From the NCBI GenBank assembly GCA_910580105.1, contig CAJTWN010000002.1, forward strand, positions 189,245 to 253,244: DNA of 64,000 bases, in the 5' to 3' direction. Positions 7,278 to 16,638 of the stretch are shown piece by piece. A model generated the notes under the pieces. The model was given only the letters and a program-made list of their open reading frames with translations. It made no database searches and was not told where the DNA came from. The stretch is from an uncultured Clostridia bacterium. Lineage in GTDB: Bacteria > Bacillota > Clostridia > Monoglobales > Monoglobaceae. Every line of letters starts with the position of its first letter. Position 1 is the first letter of the stretch. A program made the translations under genes and the position numbers.

Positions 7278-10200
7278 TTATTTAAAATATTTCACGCCGC
7301 TTTCAAAAATCTTCTGGTCTTTTTCGCCGGGAATATTTTTAAACACATTGTTTCCAAAACGCTCTGAATGTCCCATTTTCCCCAAAACTCTGCCATCCGG
7401 GCTGGTGATTCCCTCAATTGCATAATAGGAACCATTGGGATTGTATGGCATCTCGTAGGTAGCATTTCCCGAAAGGTCAACATACTGCGTTGCAATCTGT
7501 CCATTCTTTTCCATCTCGGCAATTACTTCCTGTGAAGCGACAAAACGCCCTTCACCATGGGAAACTGCAACCTGATGAATATCACCGAGTGCAACACCGC
7601 TGAACCATGGCGATTTCACCGATGAAATCCGGGTTGAAACAATCTGTGACACATGGCGGCCAATGGTGTTGAAGGTAAGGGTCGGACAACCATCATCTAC
7701 CTTACGGATTTCACCATAGGGCACCAATCCCAGTTTAATCAGCGCCTGGAACCCATTGCAGATACCAAGCATAAGACCGTCACGTTTGTTGAGCAGTTCC
7801 ATCACCGCTTCTTTCACACGTTCATTTTCAAAGGCCGCTTTGATAAACTTTCCGGACCCATCCGGCTCGTCACCGCCGCTGAATCCGCCCGGCAGCATAA
7901 CAATCTGAGCCTCTTGAATAGATTTTACAAACCGGCTGACCGAATCTTCAATATGCTCTGTCCGCAGATTTTTAAATACTTGTATATCACAAACACCACC
8001 GGCTCGTTCAAAAGCCTTTGCAGAATCATATTCACAGTTTGTACCCGGAAAAGCGGGAATAAATATTCTCGGTTTCGCAAAAGTTGCAGCCGGTCTGATA
8101 TGAATACGTTCCCCATAAGAGAAGTTTTTCATCCCAACATCTTCATATTCCGCTTTGGTTGCAAAGACAGTTTCCAAAGGTTTTGTCCATGCAGACAAAA
8201 GCTCGTCAATGGCAATTGTTTCACCACAGATTTGGATGGCTGCCTCCTCTGTTGTATGGCCGAGTTTTACCGCTTCGATGCCATCGCCAACAAATCCGGT
8301 TGCGCCCAAACCATTTACTTCTACAATCACACTGCCATAAAACGCTTTAAACAAATCACGTTTATCACAGCAATCCGTAAATTGGAATCCGATTTTATTG
8401 CCAAAAGACATTTTGCATATTGCTTCCATTACCCCGCCAAAACCAACGGCATAAGCAGAGCGGATCAAACGGATTTTATCATCGCGGATCATCATATACA
8501 GCATATCATACAACTGTTTTAGGCTCTCGAAATCCGGCAGGTTATTTTCGTCATATTTTGGCTTTAACCAGAATACCAGATTGCCGGCATTCTTAAACTC
8601 ACCGGAAACCACCTTATCCGCATCCAGCGGAGCGACAGCAAAGGAGGTCAAAGTCGGCGGTACATCAATGTCATTGAAAGATCCGGACATGCTGTCCTTT
8701 CCGCCAATCGCTGCAATTTTGAGCTGTTCCTGGGCATAAAATCCGCCGAGAAGGGCTGACAGCGGTTTTCCCCAACGTTTGGCATCTGTACCCAAGCGTT
8801 CAAAATATTCCTGGAACGTAAGATAAATATCACTGTAATCCGCACCGGCACAAACCGCTTTGGTCACAGAATCAACCACTGCATACACGGATCCCATAAA
8901 CGGATTTGCCTTTGAAATTTTCGGATTATAGCCATAAGCCATCACCGTTGCTGTTGTTGTATCTTTTTCCAGCACAGGAATTTTTGCCACCATATTTTGC
9001 TGAGGAGTAAGCTGATACTTTCCGCCATAAGGCATAAGCACACTGCCGGCTCCAATGGTACTGTCAAACCGCTCCACCAACCCCTTTTGAGAAGCGATAT
9101 TCAAATCCCCAAGCATGTTGTTCAATTTTTCTTTATACGTATCCCCTTCCGTCGCAAACACAAAGGCCTCATCCGAGAATGAAAGATCTTCAATCCGGAC
9201 ATCATTATGTTTCTCTGCGCCATTGGTATTCAAGAAGTCACGGCTTATATCACAGATGATATTGCCGCGCCACTGCATTTGCAGCCGGTTGCTGTCCGTC
9301 ACTTCTGCAACGGCAACTGCTTCCAGATTTTCCTTGTCTGCTTCCCGGATAAACGCGGCAGCGTCCTTTGCACGAACAACAACTGCCATTCGTTCCTGTG
9401 ATTCAGAAATCGCAAGCTCTGTACCGTCGAGACCCTCATACTTCTTCGGCACTTTATCAAGGTCAATGGACAAACCGTCCGCCAACTCTCCGATAGCCAC
9501 CGAAACACCGCCGGCACCAAAGTCATTACAGCGCCGGATAAGGGTGGTTACCTCTTTCTTCCGGAACAACCGCTGGAGTTTTCGCTCCACCGGCGCATTT
9601 CCCTTCTGCACCTCAGCGCCGCAGGATTCCAAAGAACTGTCGTCATGGGCTTTTGAAGATCCGGTCGCACCGCCGCAGCCGTCACGTCCCGTCATTCCGC
9701 CAAGAAGAATCACAACATCTCCCGGCTCCGGAACCTCCCGCACAACATTCTCTTTGGGTGCTGCCGCAATGACTGCACCAATTTCCATACGTTTTGCAAT
9801 ATATCCTTCATCATAAATTTCCTGCACCTGCCCCGTAGCAAGGCCAATTTGGTTACCATATGAACTATATCCCTGCGCCGCACCAACACAAATTTTACGC
9901 TGCGGAAGCTTTCCTTTCATTGTATCCTTAAGTCCTACACGGGGATCACCGGCACCGGTCACACGCATTGCCTGATAAACATAAGAACGCCCGGACAGCG
10001 GGTCACGGATTGCACCGCCCAAACAAGTTGCGGCACCGCCAAAGGGTTCGATCTCTGTGGGATGGTTATGGGTTTCATTCTTAAACATAACCAACCATTT
10101 TTCCACCGTACCATCCGTCATTTTGACATCGACTTCAATACTGCACGCATTGATTTCCTCTGATTCATCAAGAGCGGTCAAAACTCCCTGTTTTTTCAGT

Positions 10201-11033
10201 TCTTTGGCCGCAATCGTTGCAACGTCCATCAAACAGATATTTTTTTTCCGGTCGCCGTATACATTTTTCCGGGCAGCAAGATAAGACTGATATACGCCGT
10301 CAATAAACTTATTTTCAATCTCCACGTTATCAAGGATGGTTGAAAATGTCGTATGGCGGCAGTGATCAGACCAATACGTATCAATCATACGAATTTCTGT
10401 GATACTTGGATTTCTTTTTTCCTGCTCTTTAAAATACGCCTGGCAAAATTTAATATCATCCAAATCCATGGCAAGACCCATATCAGAAATAAATTTCCGA
10501 AGCCCCTCTTCGTCCAAATGAATAAATCCGTCAAGCACCTTAACATCCTTTGGAATATCCAGCTTATCTTTCAGCGTTTCCGGTTTATCAAAAGCAGCTT
10601 CTCTGGATTCCACCGGATTGATCAGATACTGCTTTGCCGCTTCAAGTTCATCATCCGTCACATTGCCGAGCAGTACGATAATCTTTGCCGTCTTCACAAC
10701 AGGCTTATCTCCGCCGGTCATAATCTGCACACACTGCGCCGCGCTGTCTGCACGCTGATCAAACTGGCCCGGAAGATATTCCATGGCAAAAGCTTTCCCC
10801 TCATCAATCGAAAGGTTCTCCATTACAAGCCGATCAACCTGCGGTTCTGCAAAAACGGTCGGCTTGGTCTTATCCAGTTCTTCATCGGTGAGGCCTTCCA
10901 CGTCATAGCGATTGATCACACGCACTGCCGAAAGTCCTGAAAGCCCCAGATTTTCGCGAAGGTCATGACAGAGTTCTCCTGCCTCAATGTCAAATCCTTT
11001 TTTCTTTTCAACAAAAAGTCTTTTTATACTCAT
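7278..11033 (-). CDS. purL: Phosphoribosylformylglycinamidine synthase, single-chain
   Basis: This large PurL of about 1251 residues converts FGAR to FGAM using ATP and glutamine. It is the one-chain form: N-terminal linker region, two PurM-like halves (NETHNHPTEIEPFGGAATC in the first, IGGKDSMSG in the second) and a C-terminal glutaminase. The glutaminase shows FPGTNCEYD, the nucleophile in GICNGFQ and the SHGEG segment. ATG 11033 (MSIKRLF) has GGAG 8 bases upstream; the frame runs 14 codons further without support. First gene of the operon, directly behind a consensus promoter. Bacilli usually split this enzyme into PurS, PurQ and PurL. Confidence 0.97.
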   Translation of the reverse strand: MSIKRLFVEKKKGFDIEAGELCHDLRENLGLSGLSAVRVINRYDVEGLTDEELDKTKPTVFAEPQVDRLVMENLSIDEGKAFAMEYLPGQFDQRADSAAQCVQIMTGGDKPVVKTAKIIVLLGNVTDDELEAAKQYLINPVESREAAFDKPETLKDKLDIPKDVKVLDGFIHLDEEGLRKFISDMGLAMDLDDIKFCQAYFKEQEKRNPSITEIRMIDTYWSDHCRHTTFSTILDNVEIENKFIDGVYQSYLAARKNVYGDRKKNICLMDVATIAAKELKKQGVLTALDESEEINACSIEVDVKMTDGTVEKWLVMFKNETHNHPTEIEPFGGAATCLGGAIRDPLSGRSYVYQAMRVTGAGDPRVGLKDTMKGKLPQRKICVGAAQGYSSYGNQIGLATGQVQEIYDEGYIAKRMEIGAVIAAAPKENVVREVPEPGDVVILLGGMTGRDGCGGATGSSKAHDDSSLESCGAEVQKGNAPVERKLQRLFRKKEVTTLIRRCNDFGAGGVSVAIGELADGLSIDLDKVPKKYEGLDGTELAISESQERMAVVVRAKDAAAFIREADKENLEAVAVAEVTDSNRLQMQWRGNIICDISRDFLNTNGAEKHNDVRIEDLSFSDEAFVFATEGDTYKEKLNNMLGDLNIASQKGLVERFDSTIGAGSVLMPYGGKYQLTPQQNMVAKIPVLEKDTTTATVMAYGYNPKISKANPFMGSVYAVVDSVTKAVCAGADYSDIYLTFQEYFERLGTDAKRWGKPLSALLGGFYAQEQLKIAAIGGKDSMSGSFNDIDVPPTLTSFAVAPLDADKVVSGEFKNAGNLVFWLKPKYDENNLPDFESLKQLYDMLYMMIRDDKIRLIRSAYAVGFGGVMEAICKMSFGNKIGFQFTDCCDKRDLFKAFYGSVIVEVNGLGATGFVGDGIEAVKLGHTTEEAAIQICGETIAIDELLSAWTKPLETVFATKAEYEDVGMKNFSYGERIHIRPAATFAKPRIFIPAFPGTNCEYDSAKAFERAGGVCDIQVFKNLRTEHIEDSVSRFVKSIQEAQIVMLPGGFSGGDEPDGSGKFIKAAFENERVKEAVMELLNKRDGLMLGICNGFQALIKLGLVPYGEIRKVDDGCPTLTFNTIGRHVSQIVSTRISSVKSPWFSGVALGDIHQVAVSHGEGRFVASQEVIAEMEKNGQIATQYVDLSGNATYEMPYNPNGSYYAIEGITSPDGRVLGKMGHSERFGNNVFKNIPGEKDQKIFESGVKYFK

Positions 11034-11091
11034 TTTTTTGTCTCCGTTCCTGCAAAATTTATCTGCATGATACATTTTTCATCATTTCTTG

Positions 11092-11114
11092 CGGCAAAAA
11101 CAATAACTTTGCCG
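11092..11114 (-). promoter_or_regulatory. 5' leader stem-loop of the purine operon
   Basis: CGGCAAA pairs with TTTGCCG around a short loop, a few bases after the predicted transcription start. There is no T run, so it does not look like a terminator. It may stabilise the mRNA 5' end. I saw no purine riboswitch or recognisable PurR box in the leader. Confidence 0.5.
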
Positions 11115-11124
11115 AATATACAAT

Positions 11125-11153
11125 ATTGTAATAATAAATCAGGGGTTTGTCAA
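11125..11153 (-). promoter_or_regulatory. Promoter of the purine operon
   Basis: TTGACA (11148-11153) and TACAAT (11125-11130) are separated by exactly 17 bases, a near-perfect sigma-A promoter about 90 bases before purL. It is the only strong promoter seen for the nine same-strand genes down to position 262. Confidence 0.85.
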
Positions 11154-11154
11154 G

Positions 11155-11195
11155 AAAAATACCGCCCAAAATCACACAATGGACCCGGTCGGTAT
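11155..11195 (-). terminator. Probable terminator downstream of the rnc/radical SAM genes
   Basis: AATACCG-ACC pairs with GG-CGGTATT across a loop of about 20 bases, followed by TTTTTC on the minus strand. It ends just before the -35 of the purine promoter and would insulate the two units. Confidence 0.6.
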
Positions 11196-11260
11196 TCTAC
11201 TTAATCATCATATTTAATTTTTCTGTTTTCTACCAGCAGATTTTCTTCTTCATCATTTAA

Positions 11261-11356
11261 CTATTTTTTCAGTTTCTCTGCCATTCTTCCCATATGTAAA
11301 CCCTGAAACAGTGATGCGCTGTTACCCCTCCAGGCGCTCATCAACCCTTCTTCCAT
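11261..11356 (-). CDS. Possible 31-codon small ORF, unrecognised
   Basis: ATG 11356 to TAG 11261 encodes 31 residues starting MEEGLMSAWRGN and ending GRMAEKLKK, with a basic amphipathic-looking C-terminus. A purine-rich stretch (AAGAAGAA) lies about 10 bases upstream but is not a strong ribosome site. It lies after the radical SAM gene and before the terminator, so it could be co-transcribed. I do not recognise the protein, and it may be chance. Confidence 0.25.
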   Translation of the reverse strand: MEEGLMSAWRGNSASLFQGLHMGRMAEKLKK

Positions 11357-11383
11357 AAAACGTATTCTTCTTATAAAAAAGAG

Positions 11384-12358
11384 TTATTTTTGTTCCTGGA
11401 TACACCGCAGGATGATTCCATATTTTTCATAAAAATACTGCCGGTTTATTTTCCGGTGCCCAACAACCTTCGAAACTTCGTCCGGACGGACAGCAATTAT
11501 CAGTTCTCCTTTTGTTATCCCTTTTTCAAGAATTTCCTTTTCAATTTTCCGGCGCCACAGCCTGCTCTCCACCAACTCTCCAAAAGCCGGATGAAAAGGG
11601 CCGGCCACCAAATCTCCGGTGCTTTGCAATTCTTCTGACGCATGAAGGCCCATCCGAATCACCGGAATTTGAAAATTCCGCATACACTGCAAAATATCTG
11701 CGGTGATTCCCACCGCCTGTTCTAATGTGTAAGGCGTATATTCCCCCGACCGATACAGCGCTTCCAGCCTGGTATCTTTCAATACCACTGTTGGATAGAT
11801 CCGTACACAGTCCGGAGAAAGACCAATGACACATGTTGCCGTTTGCATATCCTTCTCCGGTGTTGAACCATACATACCAAGCATCATCTGAAGACCCACG
11901 CCAATTCCATAGGCGCGAATCTTTTCCACTGCCAATTTCGTATCCACAAACCCGTGTCCGCGCCCATTTAACTGAAGTACCCTATCGTCTGCGGATTGCA
12001 AACCCAGCTCAATCATCGTTACACCATAACGTTTTGCCAATACAAGAACGTCGTCACTGATATAATCCGGCCGGGTTGACATCCGAATCCCCGCTATTCG
12101 TCCATGATATGCAGCAGCAGTCTGCAAAAACGCTTCCTGTTTTTCAAGGGAAAGTCCGGTAAAGCTTCCGCCGAAAAATGCCGCTTCAATCACAGCATCA
12201 TCCGGCAGAAAATTAAGATGTTTTTCAATGACCTGTGCCGCCATCGACGGCGTTACCGAAGTTTCCAAACCGGTGATTTTTTTCTGATTGCAAAACACAC
12301 AGTCATTTGGACACCCTTCGTGCGGAATAAAAATCGGAATGTTATACCGCTTGGTCAT
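11384..12358 (-). CDS. Elp3-like radical SAM protein
   Basis: This 324-residue radical SAM enzyme has the 4Fe-4S motif CPNDCVFC near residue 15, the GGSFTGL SAM-binding turn, and STRPDYI and LGLQSADD segments typical of the Elp3-related radical SAM branch. It lacks the C-terminal acetyltransferase domain of true Elp3. The start overlaps the end of rnc by 4 bases (ATGA), so the two are translationally coupled. Clostridia often keep such a gene beside rnc and ahead of smc/ftsY; those partners are not found here. The substrate is unknown; a tRNA or RNA role is possible from family relationship only. Confidence 0.8.
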   Translation of the reverse strand: MTKRYNIPIFIPHEGCPNDCVFCNQKKITGLETSVTPSMAAQVIEKHLNFLPDDAVIEAAFFGGSFTGLSLEKQEAFLQTAAAYHGRIAGIRMSTRPDYISDDVLVLAKRYGVTMIELGLQSADDRVLQLNGRGHGFVDTKLAVEKIRAYGIGVGLQMMLGMYGSTPEKDMQTATCVIGLSPDCVRIYPTVVLKDTRLEALYRSGEYTPYTLEQAVGITADILQCMRNFQIPVIRMGLHASEELQSTGDLVAGPFHPAFGELVESRLWRRKIEKEILEKGITKGELIIAVRPDEVSKVVGHRKINRQYFYEKYGIILRCIQEQK

Positions 12359-13017
12359 CGCTTTTTAATTTTAAGAAGGGCTTTCTTTGCCGCTTCCTGC
12401 TCTGCCCGTTTTCTGCTGCTTCCGGTTCCGCTGCCAATGACCTTGCCGCCATAAACGGCTTCCACAGTAAAAACAGGACAATGATCCGGACCTTTTCTTT
12501 CCTTCAGGCGATAACCAACCACCTCTGTTCCTTTATCGCGTTTTTGAAAATAACTTTGTATTTCTGACTTATAATTCCGCAAATCCAATGCGGTTGCCAA
12601 ATCAATCTGGTCAATCAAATGCTCCATAATCCATTTTCTTGCTGTTTCAATATCACTGTCAAGATAAATAGCGCCCAAAATTGTTTCAAAGGTATCGGCA
12701 AGGATTGAATCTTTGTCTTTCCCGCCGCAAACCTTCTCTGATTTCCCAAATTTTATTGACTCCCCGACATTCATCTTTCGGGAAGCTTCTGCAAGAGATT
12801 TTTCACATACAGAAGCCGCACGTATTTCTGTAAGTCTTCCCTCGTCAAAAGCAGGATATTTGTGATACAAATATTCCGCCACTACAAAGGATAAAATGCT
12901 GTCACCCAAAAATTCCAGGCGCTGATTGCTTTCAATTTCCTTTTCGTTTGCAAGGGAAATATGGGTAAGTGCAGTATTCAAAAGCGACTTATTCTGAAAT
13001 GTATAACCTATTTCCAT
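12355..13017 (-). CDS. rnc: Ribonuclease III
   Basis: Double-strand-specific endoribonuclease for rRNA and mRNA processing. It has 220 residues, a normal length. The RNase III signature NQRLEFLGDSIL carries the catalytic acidic residues, with a second acidic site in DTFETILGAIYLD. The C-terminal dsRNA-binding domain begins near NYKSEIQSYFQ and ends KRAEQEAAKKAL. It is coupled to the radical SAM gene downstream. No strong own promoter was found; expression may be partly readthrough from the fatty-acid operon past the hairpin at 13113. Confidence 0.96.
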   Translation of the reverse strand: MEIGYTFQNKSLLNTALTHISLANEKEIESNQRLEFLGDSILSFVVAEYLYHKYPAFDEGRLTEIRAASVCEKSLAEASRKMNVGESIKFGKSEKVCGGKDKDSILADTFETILGAIYLDSDIETARKWIMEHLIDQIDLATALDLRNYKSEIQSYFQKRDKGTEVVGYRLKERKGPDHCPVFTVEAVYGGKVIGSGTGSSRKRAEQEAAKKALLKIKKR

Positions 13018-13112
13018 CTGTTTTCCTCCATTTATCCAGTAAAGTATCCAGCAAAAACACTAGATAAAAACTGACGCCAATTCTTTAGCTTCTCATTCCT
13101 TAACAATACAAT

Positions 13113-13139
13113 AATACGAGGGAACCACTCCCTCGTATT
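13113..13139 (-). terminator. Hairpin ending the fatty-acid operon
   Basis: ATACGAGGGA pairs with TCCCTCGTAT around a 5-base loop. On the minus strand the following tract is short (ATTATTGTATT), so termination may be partial. Confidence 0.6.
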
Positions 13140-13169
13140 TTGTTTGCGCTATTTTAATAATTTTATGTA

Positions 13170-14408
13170 TTAATCTTCGTACTTTTTCAAAACAATCGAC
13201 GCATTGTGTCCGCCAAATCCCAGTGAATTGGATACCGCACAATTAATTTCACAAGTACGGCCTTCATTCACCACATAATCCAGGTCACATTCCGGATCAG
13301 GTGTAACATAATTGATGGTAGGCGGAAGGAATCCTTCCTCAACAGCAAGAGCTGTCAGCATTCCTTCGATTCCGCCGGCTGCACCCAGCATATGTCCGGT
13401 CATTGATTTCGTTGAACTAACCGCCAGCTGATAAGCATGTTCCCCGAAAACAGTCTTTATTGCCGCTGTTTCAAATTTATCATTATAGGGAGTCGACGTA
13501 CCATGTGCATTGATGTACTGTACATCTTCTGCTTTAATTCCTGCATCCTTGAGGGCCGCAGCCATACACCGTGCGCCGCCTTCACCGTCCGGAGCCGGCG
13601 CTGTCATATGATACGCATCGTTGGTGGAACCATAGCCAATCAATTCCGCAATAATATGCGCACCTCTTGCCTTTGCATGTTCCAGTTCTTCAATCACCAG
13701 AATACCGGAACCTTCACCCATAACAAAACCATCACGATTGGCATCAAAGGGTGAACATGCGGCCTTTGGTGTATCGTTTCTGGTACTCAGCGCTTTCATG
13801 GACGAAAACCCAGCCAAAGCCAATGGATTGATGGTTGCCTCCGTACCGCCGCACAGGATTACCTCTGCATCACCGCGGCGGACAGCAAGCATAGCCTGTC
13901 CGATTGCATCGGTACCGGATGCGCAGGCAGAAACGGTGGTAAGGTTGACACCTTTGCAGTTAAACTGAATCCCAACCTGGCCGACAGCCATATTGGAAAT
14001 CATCATTGGAATCATAAACGGGCTTACCTTACCCGGTCCTCTGTTTAACAGACGCTCATGTTGTTCACACAATGTAATAATTCCGCCGATACCACTGCCG
14101 ATGAAAACGCCAACACGGTTCGGGTCTTCCTTATCCATATCCAGTTTTGCATCCTCAATCGCAAGCTTTGCACCTGCAACTGCATACTGTACAAAGAGAT
14201 CCATTCTTTTGGCCTCTTTTTTATCCATATAATCTGCGGCATTAAAATCCTTAACCTCTGCCGCAATCTGACATGCAAATTCTTCCGGATCAAATCTTGT
14301 AATCCGGTCAATACCGCAAACACCTGCTTTTATATTTTTCCAAACTTCTTCTTTACCAATTCCAACAGGTGAAACTGCTCCCACACCTGTAATGACAACT
14401 CTTTTCAT
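13170..14408 (-). CDS. fabF: Beta-ketoacyl-ACP synthase II
   Basis: Elongating condensing enzyme of type II fatty-acid synthesis. It has 412 residues, full length. The Cys-His-His triad is visible: VSACASGTDAIG near residue 165, NAHGTSTPYND and TGHMLGAAGG. It opens with VVITGVGAVSPVG, as in the family. GGAG is 7 bases before the ATG. It is the last fab gene and is separated from acpP by two strong hairpins, so its level may be lower than that of acpP. It is the only elongating synthase in the window. Confidence 0.97.
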   Translation of the reverse strand: MKRVVITGVGAVSPVGIGKEEVWKNIKAGVCGIDRITRFDPEEFACQIAAEVKDFNAADYMDKKEAKRMDLFVQYAVAGAKLAIEDAKLDMDKEDPNRVGVFIGSGIGGIITLCEQHERLLNRGPGKVSPFMIPMMISNMAVGQVGIQFNCKGVNLTTVSACASGTDAIGQAMLAVRRGDAEVILCGGTEATINPLALAGFSSMKALSTRNDTPKAACSPFDANRDGFVMGEGSGILVIEELEHAKARGAHIIAELIGYGSTNDAYHMTAPAPDGEGGARCMAAALKDAGIKAEDVQYINAHGTSTPYNDKFETAAIKTVFGEHAYQLAVSSTKSMTGHMLGAAGGIEGMLTALAVEEGFLPPTINYVTPDPECDLDYVVNEGRTCEINCAVSNSLGFGGHNASIVLKKYED

Positions 14409-14489
14409 CTTTGTCTCCTATCCGCCCGCAAAGAGCAAAAATTATTTTCGCAAAGCTTTTTTCCTGCGAATACAGATTCCATATGGCAA

Positions 14490-14538
14490 AAACCATATAG
14501 AAATAGGCATCCATGCAGATACCTATTTCTACATGGTT
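14490..14538 (-). terminator. Terminator-like hairpin between acpP and fabF
   Basis: On the minus strand, AAACCATGTAGAAATAGG pairs with CCTATTTCTATATGGTTT around a 14-base loop, and the stem runs straight into TTTTT. It looks like an intrinsic terminator placed inside the operon. Confidence 0.65.
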
Positions 14539-14548
14539 TGATTGATTG

Positions 14549-14575
14549 TTTGGGCAGGGAATATCCCTGCCCAAA
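14549..14575 (-). terminator. Perfect palindromic hairpin downstream of acpP
   Basis: TTTGGGCAGGGA pairs with TCCCTGCCCAAA around a tiny loop, 9 bases after the acpP stop. There is no T run after it. It may protect the acpP mRNA 3' end or act with the next hairpin. Confidence 0.6.
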
Positions 14576-14583
14576 CACATAAA

Positions 14584-14814
14584 TTACTGTCTGTCTTTGA
14601 TATAAGCAACTGCATCGCCAACCGTTGCAATCTTTTCAGCTTCTTCGTCCGGAATTTCAATATCAAATTCCTCTTCCAAAGCCATCATCAGTTCAACGAT
14701 GTCCAAAGAATCTGCCTCCAGATCATTGATGAAAGATGCTTCCATGGTTACAGCGCTTTCGTCTGCACCAAGCTGCTCGACTGTAATTTCTTTCACTTTT
14801 TCAAAAATATCCAT
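14584..14814 (-). CDS. acpP: Acyl carrier protein
   Basis: Small acidic carrier of about 76 residues that holds growing acyl chains on phosphopantetheine. The attachment serine is in EADSLDIVELM. The first ATG (14823) touches the AAGGAGG site with no spacer, whereas ATG 14814 has 9 bases, so the protein should start MDIFEKVKEI. It is placed after fabG and followed by two hairpins before fabF, consistent with the need for more ACP than enzyme. Confidence 0.96.
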   Translation of the reverse strand: MDIFEKVKEITVEQLGADESAVTMEASFINDLEADSLDIVELMMALEEEFDIEIPDEEAEKIATVGDAVAYIKDRQ

Positions 14815-14905
14815 ATTATTCATCCTCCTTGACTTTTAACATCTTCATTTCCCGTTATCCGGGAAATTGATTTATATAATAATTGTTATTTTTTTCGATA
14901 CTATA

Positions 14906-15658
14906 TCACATAACCAAACCGCCGTCAACATTTATTACCTGACCCGTTATGTATTTTGCTTTATCCCCGGATAAAAATACTGCCAAATTTGCAATATCTT
15001 CAACCTGTCCGAATTTTCCAAGCGGGATTGACTTCATATAGCTTTCCTTTATCTCATCCTTCAGTTTATCCGTCATCGCCGTCTGGATAAATCCAGGTGC
15101 AATTGCATTACAGCGGATCCCCCTGGAGGCAAATTCTTTGGCAACGGTTTTGGTAAGGCCAATCAGCCCGGCTTTGGAAGCCGAATAGTTGGCCTGCCCC
15201 GCATTTCCCATCACGCCGGAAACAGAGGCCATATTGACAATTACGCCGCTCCGCTGCTTCATCAATGTTCTGGACGCGGATTTGATAACATTAAATGCTC
15301 CTTTGAGATTGACCGACAGGACACTGTCCCACTCGGCCTCACTCATCCGCATAATCAAATTATCCCGGGTGATACCAGCATTGTTGACAATGACATCTAT
15401 CTTCCCGAAAGTCTCCATTGCAAATTTTATCAGAGCGTCCGTATCCTCCGGTTTGGACACATCCCCCAGAATATAGGCGCCATGTCCGCCCAGTTTTTCA
15501 ATTTCGGCACAGGCACTTTTAGCCAATTCCTCCTGTTCCGGGACATTGATCCCGTTTACAATAAGATTTGCCCCTTCAGTAGCAAACTTCATCGCAATCT
15601 CTCTGCCGATCCCCTGTGTACTTCCTGTTACCACTACGGTTTTATCTTGAAATTCCAT
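14906..15658 (-). CDS. fabG: 3-oxoacyl-ACP reductase
   Basis: NADPH-dependent short-chain dehydrogenase that reduces 3-ketoacyl-ACP. It has 250 residues. The Rossmann motif TGSTQGIGREIA is near residue 12, NNAG is present, and the Ser-Tyr-Lys triad lies in NMASVSGVMGN and YSASKAG. The C-terminus GQVINVDGGLVM is typical. AAGGAG is 10 bases before the ATG, and fabD ends 16 bases upstream. Confidence 0.97.
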   Translation of the reverse strand: MEFQDKTVVVTGSTQGIGREIAMKFATEGANLIVNGINVPEQEELAKSACAEIEKLGGHGAYILGDVSKPEDTDALIKFAMETFGKIDVIVNNAGITRDNLIMRMSEAEWDSVLSVNLKGAFNVIKSASRTLMKQRSGVIVNMASVSGVMGNAGQANYSASKAGLIGLTKTVAKEFASRGIRCNAIAPGFIQTAMTDKLKDEIKESYMKSIPLGKFGQVEDIANLAVFLSGDKAKYITGQVINVDGGLVM

Positions 15659-15673
15659 CTAACGTTCTCTCCT

Positions 15674-16603
15674 TCAGGCAAGAATCTCTTTCAACTTTTC
15701 CAGACTTGCCATATCTTCAACATTATAAATTGCTGCGTCTTTTGTTATCTTCTTCACAAAACCGCTCAGCGCTTTGCCGGGGCCAATTTCTATAAATGTA
15801 TCCACCCCATCCGCAAGCATCCGCTTTAAGCTGTCTTCAAACAGAACCGAAGACGACACCTGACGAACCAGCAAATCCTTGATTTCTTCTTCATTCTTCA
15901 CGTAATCTCCGGTCACATTGGAAATAAGCGGAATATTCATTTTGGATACCTTCACATTTTCAAGTTCTTTGCCGAGCTTTTCACCTGCGCCCTTTAACAT
16001 ACTGCAATGGAACGGCGCACTGACGGCAAGCATGATTGCCCTTCTTGCCCCTTTTTCCTTTGCAATTTCACAGGCATATTCCACAGCGGCCTTTTCACCG
16101 GCCACCGTAATCTGACCCGGACAATTGAAGTTTGCCGGCTCTGCAATTCCTTTTTCCGAAGCAATTCTGCAAACTTCACGGACACTCTCGGCATCCATGC
16201 CGACAATCGCTGCCATACCGCCTACTCCAACAGGCACTTCTTCCTGCATATACTTTCCTCTTTTTTTGACCAGCTTAACTGCGTCCACAAAATCAAGACT
16301 GCCTGAAGCTACATGCGCTGTATATTCACCAAGGCTGAGTCCAGCAACAACATCTGCTTTTATTCCCAGTTCTTCCACCACCCGAAGAGCAGCTGTTGAC
16401 ATGGTTAAAATTGCAGGCTGGGTATTTTCCGTAATCATTAACGTTTCGCTGTCACCATTAAAAATCATCTCTTTTACATCAAATCCAAGGGCTGCTGTCG
16501 CACTTTCAAAAACAGCATCTGCCACAGGGAAGTTTTCACAGAGTTCTTTTCCCATCCCTATCGCTTGTGCCCCTTGACCGGAAAACAAAAACGCAACTTT
16601 CAT
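15674..16603 (-). CDS. fabD: Malonyl-CoA:ACP transacylase
   Basis: Loads malonyl groups onto ACP. It is about 309 residues from ATG 16603 (MKVAFLFSGQGAQ), which has AGGAG about 9 bases upstream; the open frame extends 27 codons further without support. The nucleophile is in GLSLGEYTAH near residue 90, and the catalytic His is in SAPFHCSML. It begins 36 bases after the fabK stop. Confidence 0.97.
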   Translation of the reverse strand: MKVAFLFSGQGAQAIGMGKELCENFPVADAVFESATAALGFDVKEMIFNGDSETLMITENTQPAILTMSTAALRVVEELGIKADVVAGLSLGEYTAHVASGSLDFVDAVKLVKKRGKYMQEEVPVGVGGMAAIVGMDAESVREVCRIASEKGIAEPANFNCPGQITVAGEKAAVEYACEIAKEKGARRAIMLAVSAPFHCSMLKGAGEKLGKELENVKVSKMNIPLISNVTGDYVKNEEEIKDLLVRQVSSSVLFEDSLKRMLADGVDTFIEIGPGKALSGFVKKITKDAAIYNVEDMASLEKLKEILA

Positions 16604-16638
16604 CTTATTTTCTCCTTTATGTGTATTAACAAAATCTT

